A stretch of DNA of 64,000 nt from Carposina sasakii (taxonomy: Eukaryota; Arthropoda; Insecta; Lepidoptera; Carposinidae), in assembly GCA_014607495.2 (NCBI GenBank), contig CP053167.1:186001-250000 (forward strand), written 5' to 3'. Under the pieces are notes generated by a model. It did not search any database, was not told the DNA's origin, and saw only the letters and a list, made by a program, of their open reading frames with translations. The position numbers and the translations under genes were made by a program. Below, piece after piece: positions 52,492-63,052 of this stretch (positions are counted from its first letter, which is position 1; each line of letters opens with the position of its first letter).

Positions 52492-52857
52492 CAGGGTGTT
52501 TGTCACAGCCAGGCAAATATTGATATGGTGACTTCAGACCATAATTCTGATTCTGGCGGAAAAAACTGAAAATTTTCGCAGGAAAATTCCGACATTTTTT
52601 TCATATTTTCGGGAAAAAATAATTTAGTTTGTTTAAGTGGGCCTTAAATAATGACTTATACTACAATAAAATTTTCCCAAAATATGATTTAAAAAAAAAC
52701 TTACCCTCAATAAAAGCTCAAATAACTGATCAACCCTAATGGAGAAACACAGGTCATCCAAAAAACAGCAATGTGTCACACAATAACCAATAAGCCCATT
52801 TAATTAGTCACATGATCTGATCTTTCGATACAATTGGCGCGGAGAGCACACACCCTA
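52492..52857. mobile_element. MITE-C with internal deletion
   Basis: The left half (CAGGGTGTTTGTCACAGCCA) runs as in 43638-44091 until CAATTGGCGCGGAGAGCA, then jumps directly to CACCCTA at the right terminus. About 100 bp of the right arm are missing. TA lies on both sides. Confidence 0.75.
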
Positions 52858-53397
52858 TATATCTTCTTTTTGATGCTTACTTTCCAAACAGTAATGATTT
52901 TATAATTAAGAAATAAAGACAGTACAATATATTATTCAAGTTATAATTTTTTATTTTGAAAATAGGTGACATAATATTGTGTGTAACTGTCACAAACTTA
53001 CAAGTCAACTTAACCATATGTGGGTTTTGTCTTGCTCATATTTATTACATTTTATTAGTAGAAAATCACGTTAGCCTTCCACAAACAATTTGACCAAAAC
53101 TATGATCTCACCAATAAAACACCCTTACATAACTTGACCAACAGGATATCTCCAACCGAATTGTGTCGTATGCCCGCCCCCTAATAACGAAATACACGGA
53201 CTGGAACACGGTCATTTCGCCCTGAATAATGCTCTCATGAAAGATTCCTTTGTCTTTTTATTTACAAAAGAAAAAAGGGATGAAGATATGACATTTGAAT
53301 AAAGAGCTGATTTCTTTGTTGCGAATGAATTTGCAGTGGACCGCTTAGAGATAAGCCCTTTCTTATACAGCAACATATAGCACAGAATTAGGACCTG
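52858..53397. other. No recognised gene
   Basis: AT-rich sequence, no repeat match seen. Confidence 0.4.
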
Positions 53398-53545
53398 TGC
53401 TTATGTAGGATTTCATCAGAATAGATCAGCTACATCTCCTTCCGTAAATGTGGCAAAAGTCAACAAAGGAACAAAGGCGCGTTCTCGCAGGCAATGAGCT
53501 AGCTTGTTACATTTTTAAAATCTCTCTCTGCTATGCTGAGCTGGA
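53398..53545. repeat. R1 fragment, inverted
   Basis: CATCAGAATAGATCAGCTAC, CTCCTTCCGTAAATGTGGCA and CGCAGGCAATGAGCTAGCTT are diverged reverse R1. Confidence 0.55.
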
Positions 53546-53618
53546 TAATAGGATCTAGAAATGAAATGAATGATTTTATTTGCTCAAAACATGGATTAGA
53601 TTATCATTCCGTAGTTCT

Positions 53619-53741
53619 GTGGGGTGAGCACGAACCTCTCGATAGTCCGTAACGTCGTAAGCGTCAAACTGTCAAATCGCATAGATTTTGTTAGCGAGAC
53701 GCTAGCGTTACGCCGCGTAAAAAGGTTCGTGCTTACCCCAC
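53619..53741. mobile_element. Short MITE with GTGGGGTGAGCACGAACCT ends
   Basis: The left end GTGGGGTGAGCACGAACCT and the right end AGGTTCGTGCTTACCCCAC are inverted copies with one difference in 19. Inside, CCGTAACG and CGTTACGCC extend the pairing. It is 123 bp with no clear target duplication. Confidence 0.65.
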
Positions 53742-53832
53742 TGGTTTCCTCTATTTGAAATTTGGTACACAAATATTCTAAAGCTCAAAAAAGGACATGG
53801 GCTACTTTTTATTGCGGTAGAAACAGCTAGTT

Positions 53833-54093
53833 GGCTATACTAATATTATAAATGTAGAAAGTGTAGTAGAAGTATTCTCAGATGGCGGATGTGTGTGTAA
53901 TGTTACACAAAAAAAAACAACATGTGTCACTGTGTATGTTCCGAATAAACTTCTACTGATATTCATGAAAATTGGCAAAACCAACTTACTGATCATCAAC
54001 GATTAATCGTAATAAGTCTGCAACAGATGGCGCCTTCTGAATTCTTCTGTCTTTTCTGCAGTCCACGCGGACGGAGTCGCGGGCGTCCGCTAG
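53833..54093 (+). mobile_element. Non-autonomous Helitron
   Basis: GCTATACTAATATTATAAAT near the start and ACGCGGACGGAGTCGCGGGC, then GTCCGCTAG before T at the end. Just upstream (53750-53825) a Helitron interior piece (GGACATGGGCTACTTTTTAT) ends in CAGCTAG, so it lies against an older, damaged copy. Confidence 0.75.
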
Positions 54094-54194
54094 TATAGAA
54101 TAATTCTTAACTCGCTATACCTTTTTATATTTATTAAGTTAACATACTTCTATCTATTCTAACTCAAATTCAAATTCAAATTCAAATTGTAATG

Positions 54195-54366
54195 GATCGA
54201 TGTTTGTGCAAGCTAATCTCGGAAACGGCTGGATCAATTTCAATGCAGTTTTCAAGAATATATTGTGATAGCCACTTAACATATAGGCTACTTTTTTTAT
54301 CCCGGATAATTTCGACATTTACTTTTTTCTGCAGTCTATGCGGGCGGAATCGCGGGCGGCCACTAG
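54195..54366 (+). repeat. Helitron, 5' truncated
   Basis: GTTTGTGCAAGCTAATCTCG, AACATATAGGCTACTTTTTT and the tail TGCGGGCGGAATCGCGGGCG then GCCACTAG before T. It matches the last 170 bp of 50988-51314. Confidence 0.7.
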
Positions 54367-55204
54367 TTATGCAATAGATTTAACTCCTACATACTATTAT
54401 AATAAATTAAAAACAATTCCTATATAAAAGCAAAATTATATTAAGTAGGTTCTGTGGTAAATATAAATTCACGGTAATTTTTTTCCATATTTATTTCGCA
54501 GAATATCGAAATAAATATTCGTTGAAATGAAAGAAATTAAGTCACGATATTACGACAGTTTTTCATATGGGAATGGTTTTTGCGAAGCAATTGCAAGGGG
54601 GAGATGTGATCATCGTGTTGTAATGCCAGCACTTACATAGCCTACAGGTTCAGCATGTATTCACATTCACTCGAGGCGGTAGGAGATATGCGAAAATAAC
54701 AGAAAATCTGCAAATAATAACTGATGATTAAAGTAATTAAACTAATAGAAGTTTTAGAACGTGACGTGTGATGTTATAGTTAATATTAAATTAAAAAATA
54801 GGCAGCCTCTGGACGCAATTTTTTGAAGACCCGGCTGATACCAAAAATAACTTATATTGTTTAGGTGAAAAAATAAATAGGGATTTTTTAAAAGAGATTT
54901 ATCTAATATTATTATCCATGTATAACAAAACTGTAGGTATCTGAATGCTCGGATTGCTCCTATAGCGTCATATTTGCATTACTATTTATCAGAACACCTC
55001 CATTTTGTATTGATTCTATGGTTTTCGCGGTATAAATAATGGAAATATTCATTTTCTTGTGAAGTTTATTGTGGTTAATATTTAACTGAAAGCTTCTTTT
55101 GTGAGCTTACAGAGGCTACGGAGGTTTTCACATTGATTTTAAATATCTGTGGTATTAAATATATTTAAATTTATATGAAATATTCGAAAAGCCGACCGGT
55201 GACA
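54367..55204. other. No recognised gene
   Basis: AT-rich sequence with no feature that I can support. Confidence 0.4.
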
Positions 55205-55255
55205 TGGCGTATTATTACTATAAAACGGCTAGGCATTTTGAATCATAAAATAATT
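55205..55255. repeat. Dispersed repeat end, inverted copy of 10395-10441
   Basis: ATGGCGTATTATTACTATAA then AACGGCTAGGCATTTTGAA is the reverse complement of the 10400-10441 sequence. Confidence 0.45.
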
Positions 55256-55420
55256 AAAATGCTTGTTGTTATTTTAACAGTTTTAGTGGCGTTTTTTCCA
55301 ATGATCAGACAGTTTATCTAAAATATAAATTTATTGCTGTCTTTCTCTAAAACTTGATAAAGACAGAGACAGCATCAACTTTATCCTACAGATGAACTAT
55401 CTGACCGTTGGATACGATAA

Positions 55421-55501
55421 ATATAGCCGTCTTGTTGAATTTTGTATAGAGACGATACGATATCGTATGATACGATATCCAAGATGCGTGGTCACGCTAG
55501 G
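55421..55501. repeat. MITE-F right half
   Basis: ATACGATAAATATAGCCGTC, TAGAGACGATACGATATCGT and GGTCACGCTAGGGGGGCTGA match the last half of 34337-34495. Confidence 0.6.
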
Positions 55502-55640
55502 GGGGCTGAATTAACAAAGTATATACATACATACATCTAATAAATTAAGCAGACAAAGTGCTAGAAGACACAATAAGACAAGATTATGTCATTATCTACA
55601 TCCGAAAAAAACATACTATTAAAGATGCTTAGCTGTTTTG

Positions 55641-55845
55641 TCATCATCATCATCATCAGCCTATTGCAGTTCACTGCTAAACGTAGGCCTCTCCCGGTGC
55701 ACGCCACAAGACTGCCATGGGGGGTATTTGCCCATAGTCACCGCGCTGGGCAGGCGGGTTGGTGACCGCAGTTTGTATTTTGGACTATGTTGTCAACACG
55801 GGAGGTGCTGCTGCCCACCTCCCGGAAACCCATAACGCCTCGTTT
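55641..55845 (-). mobile_element. R3 element, 5' truncated
   Basis: It starts on the plus strand with (CATCAT)n and CAGCCTATTGCAGTTCACTG and runs to CTGCTGCCCACCTCCCGGAA. The 5' part (GCCGCGTGGTGCC) is absent, as expected from incomplete reverse transcription. The open frames across it are shadows. Confidence 0.75.
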
Positions 55846-56442
55846 TGTCATACGGCGAGTTGTATAGCCTTCGAAATATACAAATTACTCGCATATATTA
55901 TATATGCAGTATGTTGGGTGACCGACCACTTTCTGCTTATCTATTATTAGCATAATTAGGATAACCTGTTATTGGCATTTTTTTTTAGAAAATATCTTAA
56001 AATATGTACATACTATATGTAACGCTGTTGGTTTTGTCAATAAATAAATATATCAAATGTCTAAATAATGTAGGAATGGTGAAGCTAAGCGATTTTATTT
56101 AATTTAATTTTAGCTAGTTTTTTCTTGGCACATTATTCATATTTTCTGGAATTTAAATTATAAAAAATATTTACGTCTTTTTCAGGTAAACATCTATGGT
56201 ACATACAGCATACAGACTTTCAGGTATGCTATTCAAATAAAAGGCAACAGAGGTAATGGAAGTCACTGAAACAAAGCCGCAGGCGGTAAGAAGTTGCGTA
56301 ACTTTGGAGCCTGAAAAAGAAAACATTGACTAGAAGGCTTTTTGAAAAGTTTGCTGAAAAGAATTAAGCTTTATATTCGTGTCTATGTACGGCATATATT
56401 GTGACTGTGTTATTATTATATTTTGCCTAATCTGTGAGGGTT
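55846..56442. other. No recognised gene
   Basis: AT-rich. TTTTTTTTAGAAAATATC near 55978 and TTTTTCAGGTAAACATC near 56179 resemble splice acceptors only by chance composition. Confidence 0.35.
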
Positions 56443-56536
56443 AGCCGCGTGGTGCCGGCAGAGTAGAGTTTGTACCACCCCATATCTGCCCGTGGGTATT
56501 GTACGAGGCGGTTAAGGGTGTCCGGGAGGTGGAAAA
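56443..56536 (+). repeat. R3 5' part only
   Basis: AGCCGCGTGGTGCCGGCAGA through CATATCTGCCCGTGGGTATT to GTCCGGGAGGTGG, then it stops. A 5' piece without the tail cannot come from simple truncation, so a later deletion is likely. Confidence 0.65.
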
Positions 56537-57054
56537 CGTATAAAGGTAGAAAGATTTATTATTTGTCTTAACTTGTCTACTAGCTGATTCTTGCTACCTT
56601 GTAGGTACGCGTGTTTTTTTATTATAGTAAATTCTCATCAATATTTATTTTTCGATGTTTCACTCTAGAATTTGATACTTGTTTTTATACCTATTAGGTT
56701 TTTTTTTAACGTGTTTTCTGATGTGTCTCTGTCGGCTTTAACGCTAAAACTACTGTACCGGTTTAAGTGAAATATGGTACACAGTTAGACTAGAACCTGT
56801 GAAAGGATATCGGCTACTTTTTATCTTGAAAAATATTTTCTTCCCTGAAAATTAATATTTTCTTATCGAGTGGAATTTCAGAACTAATCTACTGATCCAG
56901 CGGTAATTAGATTCAATTAATTAACATAATATTACAGAGAGGGGGGAGGAGAAAGCTATTTGCATGGAATAATCAAATATTACGGTGATAAATTGTAGAC
57001 TGACGATTAAAATAATATAGAGAGGCTAAGTTATTAAAATAACGGCTATATTCT
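56537..57054. other. Unassigned, with a Helitron interior piece
   Basis: 56735-56850 (GTCTCTGTCGGCTTTAACGC, GGATATCGGCTACTTTTTAT) matches the interior of the Helitrons, with no ends visible. Confidence 0.4.
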
Positions 57055-57260
57055 ACACGGCAGAACCTCAGGATGACAAAGGAGATCCGACAGGGACAGC
57101 TGGTGGTGCCAGATGTAAATAAATACGAGTAAGTAACAAGTTGCCAGCTCTTCGCCAGAGAGAACGCCTCTGCGTTCTTTAGTCTACTCTTACGACATGC
57201 ACGGATGGAGATGCAGTTGATGCCTAGGTATTGTGGAGAAACCCCGCATCAGCAAAAAAC
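57055..57260. repeat. R1 repeat
   Basis: GGCAGAACCTCAGGATGACA, AAGTAACAAGTTGCCAGCTC, TTTAGTCTACTCTTACGACA and AACCCCGCATCAGC. The (ATAC)n start is missing. Confidence 0.65.
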
Positions 57261-57389
57261 ATGTGTGTCAATATTAAATTTATTTATGGGAACTTTTCGT
57301 AAATGTCTTACTTATCTAACTCATTATACGAGTAACCTAAAGTCATAAACTTAACTTGCTTAAAATTGTTTGAGTAATTTTATTATTTA

Positions 57390-57592
57390 CTAGCAGCCGC
57401 CCACGACTTCGTCCGCGTGAGGGGGCGTTGTACCCGTGCGAAGCCGGGCAGGTTGTTGTATAGACTGTAGCCTTCCTTGGTAAATGGGCTATCTAACACT
57501 GAAAGAATTTTTCAAATCAGACCAGTAGTTCCTGAGATTAGCGCGTTCAAACAAACAAACAAACAAACTCTTCAGCTTTATAATATTATATA
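57390..57592 (-). mobile_element. Helitron, third subfamily
   Basis: In reverse it starts TATAATATTATAAAGCTGAA, then GAGTTTGTTTGTTTGTTTG, and AATCTCAGGAACTACTGGTC. It ends TCACGCGGACGAAGTCGTGG with GCGGCTGCTAG. The interior CCCGGCTTCGCACGGGTACA is a distinctive palindrome of this subfamily. Confidence 0.75.
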
Positions 57593-58253
57593 TATATAAT
57601 ATATAGTATAGATTTATAAACTTTCTTGTATATATTAGCACAGGTAAGTTAACTTACTTATTTTAATTACGAAATGTTAAAAAACTAAAGACATTAATTA
57701 ATCCATTCAAAATGGACAGATTAATCAATTATTCAGTAAAAAGTCTCTTAAATTGAAAAGTTCTTGTCGCGACTTGAGTTTAGGTATTTTAAAAAAGATT
57801 CCCAAAAATGAATTACTTACGTAAGAAAGATTGATGGATTCCGCTAAAACGTTTTGCATGTGACTGGAGTGAAAGTAAATAAAGAAAAAAGTCTCACTCA
57901 GCGCACATTGGTATCATTAGTCATATATTTTCAAAAGTTGAGACAAATGTGAATTGTGATGAAAGTGATTATCAGTAATATTTAACATACACAATTATAC
58001 GGGTCATGCTAGGGGGGCAGGAAGCGACTGTGATAAGGATATTTATTGCTGCTAGTACCCACAATACAAAACTTTAGATATCTTAATGTGGGACTAAGTT
58101 TATCTGTTGTGAACTTCGAGAATAATATAGGTTTTTTATTTTTTATTTATTTATTATATAATATAGGTTCTTTTACAATTTTAATGAAGGGTCACATAAT
58201 CCCTGGGTGGTTTATGCGTGACCCTTGTATATGAATATGTAGGTATATGAATA
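57593..58253. other. No recognised gene
   Basis: 58001-58018 (GGGTCATGCTAGGGGGGCAG) is a lone MITE-F end. Otherwise unassigned. Confidence 0.4.
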
Positions 58254-58489
58254 CTAGTGGACGCCCGCGACTCCGTCCGCGTGGACTACAGAAAAACAGC
58301 AAATGTCGAAATTATCCAGGATAAAACAATTTTCCCGGTATAAAAAGTAGCATATGTGTTAATCCAGGGTGTCAACTAACTCCATACCAAATTTTATTAA
58401 AATCGCTCCAGCCGTTTTTACGTGAAAGAGTAACAAACATCTATCCATCCATCCATACTCACAAACTTTCGCGTTTATAATATTAGTAA
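58254..58489 (-). mobile_element. Helitron, left member of a head-to-head pair
   Basis: CTAGTGGACGCCCGCGACTC at 58254 is the reverse of the 3' end. The 5' end (TTACTAATATTATAAACGCG in reverse) is at 58489, directly against the next Helitron. It is a close relative of 3096-3309. Confidence 0.85.
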
Positions 58490-58818
58490 TCTATACATAT
58501 AATAAAAATGTAACGGATCGCTGTCTGTACATGGAAGATATATGAGAAAAAATATTATAGGAGACCTTTATCAACGCAATAGTACCCAAAACAATGATTC
58601 TTGGAATTTTTGTCTGTCTGTTTGTCTGTGAGTTTGTGCACGCTAATCTCAGAAACGGCTCAACCGATTTCAATGCAGTTTTCAGGAATATATTGTGACA
58701 GGTCCCACTTAACATATAGGCTACTTTTTATCCCGGGAAAATGTTTTTATCCCGGATAATTTCGACATTTTGTTTTTTTTCTGTAGTCCACGCGGACGGA
58801 GTCGCGGGCGTCCACTAG
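58490..58818 (+). mobile_element. Helitron, right member of a head-to-head pair
   Basis: It starts TCTATACATATAATAAAAAT after an A and ends CACGCGGACGGAGTCGCGGG, then CGTCCACTAG before T. It is 329 bp and a near copy of 50988-51314. Confidence 0.9.
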
Positions 58819-59114
58819 TAAGTAATATTAATTTCGGCTTAAATTATATAACAAGATACCTTATATTATACGGGGTTGTAAGAAACGTAGGTCATCGAGG
58901 GGTGGGTATAACTAAATTCTATCTTGTTTTTAATAACAAATTCACGGAGATTCCAGTTTAACATTAATTGTTCAGTTATGTTAATACAGAAGCTTTGTAA
59001 TTTATTTGTTTATTGTAAGAAAAATAATGTTAAAAACATTTTAATATTTTTCACCCTAATCCTATCTTTTTAAGTGGTGAAAATTATTGTTTGTTACACT
59101 GACACACCAAAATT
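58819..59114. other. No recognised feature
   Basis: AT-rich spacer between a Helitron and R2. Confidence 0.4.
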
Positions 59115-59372
59115 ACATACATACATACATATAATCTCGCCTTTATCCCTTACGGGGCAGGCAGAGCACCAAGGGCCGATAGAACCACATGGTGCCACTT
59201 CTGACCAATTTTGAGGGTATAGTTGAGATGTACAAGTTCGGTTAGTAGTGACAGGTGGTCAGCCCATCGCCTACAAAACACCAAGACCCTCTTGTCCCTC
59301 TACTGACTTGTACAGTATGCCCGGGAAGACAAGCAGTTGTACTATTTCTTTTTTTTTCACTCCCAGAGCAGC
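59115..59372. repeat. R2 repeat, full-length
   Basis: (ATAC)n, TCTCGCCTTTATCCCTTACG, GGTGCCACTTCTGACCAATT, GGTGGTCAGCCCATCGCCTA and the end TTTCACTCCCAGAGCAGC. The same two ends define the inverted copy at 41246-41503. Confidence 0.75.
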
Positions 59373-59432
59373 ATAGAACACACCAAAATTATTGAACGGA
59401 TTTTAACGAAACATGGCAGTTTTGTATAGATA

Positions 59433-59625
59433 CAAGGGTATGTTAAGAAAAATCAGAGGTCTATTTTTTCATAGTATGACTAGTTCCTAAACAGCTCAGT
59501 AACGTTCACACAATCTTGAAATATAAACAAGTGATTTTAAGTCTGAAATTTTGTGGATACGTTCCTATAGATAGTGGGCTATTTTCATAGCACATCGCTT
59601 AACATACCTCTTTTGTTACACCCTG
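59433..59625. mobile_element. MITE-A, shortened at the left
   Basis: It begins at CAAGGGTATGTTAAG after TA, with the GGTGTAACAAA part deleted. It ends CTCTTTTGTTACACCCTG before TA. The interior matches 10442-10700. Confidence 0.75.
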
Positions 59626-59694
59626 TATACCACACATAACACATAGGAAACAAAATTCGCACAGGCGACTAATAAGTAGTTCAATATAGATAGC

Positions 59695-59765
59695 GCTTGT
59701 ACTACGGACTACGAACTTACTACGACACGGAGTAGTTTCGTAGTTCGTAGCACGTGCTACGAGTG
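59695..59765. repeat. CTACGA-rich hairpin
   Basis: ACTACGGACTACGAACTTAC and TTTCGTAGTTCGTAGCACG form stems with more than one possible register. Similar in motif to 8592-8639. GAGGATGTCC follows here, and GACATCCTC follows the other hairpin. Confidence 0.5.
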
Positions 59766-59801
59766 CCAGGCGTATTTTGAGAGGATGTCCTTTATTCTTT
59801 A

Positions 59802-60055
59802 CTAGCTGTTGCCTGCGTCTTCGTCCGCGTGGACTACATAATGTAGCTTATGTCCTACTCCGCACTTCCAACTATATGTATGCCAAATTTCAAGAATATT
59901 AATTGATTATAAATATGTTTTTTTAGAAATGAATTTTTTTTTCTCCCAAGTGTTTCTCGAACCCACGACCTCTCGCATTCCGTGCATATTAATTAAGTAA
60001 ATAAAGCGTGAAGAGGGAACAAACAAACAAATGAATGAACTTACTTTAACATTAT
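59802..60055 (-). mobile_element. Helitron split by an S1 SINE
   Basis: CTAGCTGTTGCCTGCGTCTT with CGTCCGCGTGGACTAC is the reverse 3' end. TGTATGCCAAATTTCAAGAA lies before the SINE, and AAATAAAGCGTGAAGAGGGA with (AACAA)n after it belong to the same Helitron. Confidence 0.65.
59905..59985 (-). mobile_element. S1-like SINE, 5' truncated, with target duplication
   Basis: On the minus strand it reads TGCACGGAATGCGAGAGGTC and GTGGGTTCGAGAAACACTTG, then an A-rich and CATTTCTAAAA tail. The first part of the head is lost. ATATTAATT occurs at 59896-59904 and 59986-59994. The host is a Helitron. Confidence 0.75.
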
Positions 60056-60089
60056 ACCTATAGGTATAATATTCGATGAGATACATATA

Positions 60090-60319
60090 CAAGCATTTTA
60101 TAAAGAAATGCAGTTTACATTGATAACGCTTGCGTACTTATCCCTAACAAAGATTTCTTCCAGAATTATCACGACATTTAAGACATCTCTTCTTGTCCTT
60201 GCTCCATGGTACAGCATCCATTCGATGTTAGAACTTGCATCTCCGACAGCAGGCATGACATATTCGCAATTCTGATAATATTCCCCGCCATTTTCCTCGC
60301 AATATCGCTCAGTCAACAT
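60090..60319 (-). pseudogene. Cysteine-rich remnant, possibly piggyBac-like
   Basis: All three minus frames are partly open here. One, with two stops, reads ICHACCRRCKF, stop, HRMDAVPWSKDKKRCLKCRD, then NSGRNLC, two stops, and RKRYQCKLHFFIKCLY. The spacing of CxxC, then YQC, then a second pair recalls the cysteine-rich C terminus of piggyBac transposases, with one cysteine replaced by H. Another frame has an ATG and 73 codons (MLTERYCEENGGEYYQNCEY) but no recognised motif. No piggyBac TTAA ends were found. Treat as a lead only. Confidence 0.25.
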
Positions 60320-60483
60320 CTCTAAAGTAACCTAGTGTTTGTTTAATGTTTGTAGTATGCAATTATTATAATGGAAAGCTGTATATTTTGTGTTAGATTA
60401 CGCAAATAAATATTTGTCTAGTCTATATGTTTGCTAGCTATTTACGTCTGTGATCTATCTCTCACTAGATAGCTATAATATTA

Positions 60484-60676
60484 TCACTACGTATTATAAA
60501 ACAAAGTCGCTATGTATACTTAGATCTTTAAAATTACGCAACGAATTAAGATGTGGTTTTTAAAAATAGATAGAGTGATTCAAGAGAAAGGTTTATAATG
60601 TATAACTAGGGACTTGTCCCGGATTTCCAGGGGTGTAGTGCCCTTTCACGCGGACGACGTCGCGGGCGGCCGCTAG
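60484..60676 (+). mobile_element. Helitron, second subfamily
   Basis: It starts TCACTACGTATTATAAAACA after an A, has AAATTACGCAACGAATTAAG and AATAGATAGAGTGATTCAAG, and ends CACGCGGACGACGTCGCGGG, then CGGCCGCTAG before T. It is 193 bp and related to 27919-28414. Confidence 0.8.
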
Positions 60677-60690
60677 TAACTTGTATTCAC

Positions 60691-60840
60691 TATGGGTGCG
60701 CCCACCACCGGGCCCTACACCCTCCACTGACCCTCGGATCTGATAACTCATAACTGCGAAAACAAGGACTTACACTAACTACAATCGCCACGAGAAACCA
60801 CACCCGAGCACCTAGCATGCAAGACAATACATTGCACTAT
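60691..60840. repeat. Single-arm copy of the 28-kb foldback repeat
   Basis: CCCACCACCGGGCCCTACAC, CACTGACCCTCGGATCTGAT and GAGCACCTAGCATGCAAGAC match one arm and the loop of 27994-28304. There is no inverted partner next to it. Confidence 0.65.
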
Positions 60841-60994
60841 TCCGAACTCAAAAACTAGATAAATAATCTACATATGTTTCGCCAACAACCGCGGCATCCT
60901 CAGGATTACAGAAATTAGTAAATTATTAAACTGCTAATTATTATGAAACTCTAAAACTCAATACATTACCTACACAGAATTAACTATCCTATAG

Positions 60995-61050
60995 AGAGGG
61001 AGAGAATGTTTGAACTTCCGAATTGTAACGCCTGATACAATTTCATTTAG
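60995..61050. repeat. Terminal piece of the same repeat, inverted
   Basis: GTTTGAACTTCCGAATTGTA then ACGCCTGATACAATTT is the reverse complement of 27998-28031. With 60691-60840 it suggests a full unit of about 350 bp. Confidence 0.5.
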
Positions 61051-61107
61051 TAACTTGTTAATAAATCAAAGTTGTGTTATTTATACCATTTATAATGCGT
61101 GAACAGA

Positions 61108-61262
61108 ATTCAATGTCAAAGTTCCTTAATCGACTCTTAGCATGCACGGAAGGAGATGCAGCTGATGCATTCTAGTGAAGCCCCGCATCAGCACAGGGAT
61201 ATACTGGGGCTTCACTGCATATACATCAGCTGCATCTCCTTCCGAGCATGTCGTAAGATATT
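61108..61262. repeat. Two R1 ends joined as an inverted repeat
   Basis: 61141-61184 (CATGCACGGAAGGAGATGCA to GTGAAGCCCC) and 61206-61250 (GGGGCTTCACTGC to CCGAGCATG) are inverted copies with a few differences and a 21-bp spacer that contains GCATCAGCACAGGGATAT. Confidence 0.7.
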
Positions 61263-62059
61263 CCGTGTACATATCATAATATACCTATAACTAACTTAAT
61301 ATATATACATACATACATATGATAGAACCACATAGTAACTTACTTAATTGTATAGGTATGTAAATTAAAAATGAATAAGGACGAGAAAGTAAGTCGATGC
61401 TCATTATTTACCTTGTTCCACTGTACATTTTTTACGATACTGTCTACAAAAACTGAATAAAACATAATTTATGTCACTATGTGTATGAATAGATGCAGTA
61501 TGTTTGTATGTTTAGTGAAATATAGTTTTTAATGAGGTCCAGAGTGAATGAAGGCTTCAAATGAACTGAAAGGGATATGAGAGTGATGTGAGGTTGTTAT
61601 ATCTTTGCATTTGAGTCGTGAGTGTGACACTGGGTCAAAATTTTTTTCGACGCAGTCGTGGTTTTTTCTTAAAATAAATGAGATTATTTGTCATGTTTAT
61701 AATATAACATTACTCTGTTAGCAAAAAATCTATATTTTCTTCCCTTTTTTCATAGCTGTACGAGTATACAGAAAGAATTCCAAAATAATATTCAAAATGA
61801 TTCTATAAAATCGTAACAGTCAAATCTCAGAGCTGCCAACGCCAAAAATGTTATTTTAAAAAATGTGAAACTTCCAGAAATATAATTTTAAGCTAACACC
61901 AGGCTTTGGCGCGCCCTACTTCTGTATACGGAGTGACAAAAAAGTATTCCGCGGTAAAATTTCATAAAGAGACTCAGGTTTATATATTTTCAGAACGGTG
62001 TTGGAGTCTAACTGTTTTTGAGCTTGAAATATAATTAAAGCTATGAGAAAATCAATATA
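61263..62059. other. No recognised gene
   Basis: 61610-61665 (GACACTGGGTCAAAATTT, CGACGCAGTCGTGG) is a worn MITE-D end. Otherwise unassigned. Confidence 0.4.
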
Positions 62060-62465
62060 CAGGGTGTAAAAAGACAACAATGTTTTTTAATACCTCGTAT
62101 TCTTTGTAAGGTTACGATCATTTTCTTCTACGGAACCAACCCTGGGAAACGACAAAAAAAATATGAAAAAATACTGTTATTTTATTGCAAGCAATGTATT
62201 CGTTTGATGCGCAAAGTACAAATGTACCTATAAAACTAACATTATAACATTTTGACATGATATCTTTGAAAAAAAAAATGTTTGTTTACCGAGTTCAGAT
62301 GGATTTATGTAAAAGAAATGATAATATTAATGTAACTTTGGACATCAATATCTTGGAAACCCGTGGTTTCCCAGAGGTGCTTCCATAGAAAAAAATGATG
62401 ATGATGATGTGATGTTGCAAAGAATACGAGGTATTAAAAGAACAAAGTTGTCTTTTTACACCCAG
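62060..62465. mobile_element. TA-flanked MITE, fourth CAGGGTGT family
   Basis: The left end CAGGGTGTAAAAAGACAACA and the inverted right end near GTTGTCTTTTTACACCCAG are flanked by TA. The arms share AATACCTCGTATTCTTTG. It is 406 bp and non-coding. Block 62340-62410 (CTTGGAAACCCGTGG, GTGCTTCCATAGAAAAAAAT) is loosely similar to the MITE-B interior. Confidence 0.75.
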
Positions 62466-63052
62466 TAGGTACAAATATATAACAGATTTAGTATGAAATA
62501 TAAGTTTGTTAATTTTATTGAGGGCACTAATATTAGGAAGTACTGGTTGGAATAGAAAAACTTTTTTGTCTCTGATTGTTTGATATAGGTATATGTTTAT
62601 CTAGTTAATTAATAGCTAATAACGCTTTATAACATCACGATGTGAAAACACTTCAGGCTATATAAAAAGTCGGAAGATGTGCAGTGTTAAAGCAATAAAC
62701 ATAAGCAATGCGTCTGACACATAAACAGTTTTTTTTAAATATTTTATTGGAAAGATATTACAAATACAAACCGAATTGTAAATACCAAAGTTTGAAAAAT
62801 TTTACAGAAATAATTTACAACAGAATAGGAGTAAAAACATTAAATTTTCATCATCATCATTATATAATCACGCCTTTATAACATTAAATTTTACCCATAT
62901 TTTAAATTATTTCATTGATTTCATAAAAACTTTATTAATATCTGTAACTTATTAATAAACAATTTTTATTGACAACTATACACAAATTATAAAATATTAT
63001 CTTCGTTTATGAAATAAAATTTAAGCATATACCCTATTATTTATCTAAATAG
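62466..63052. other. No recognised gene
   Basis: AT-rich. 62850-62880 has (CATCAT)n and ATAATCACGCCTTTATAAC, the first bases of R2 only. Confidence 0.4.
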
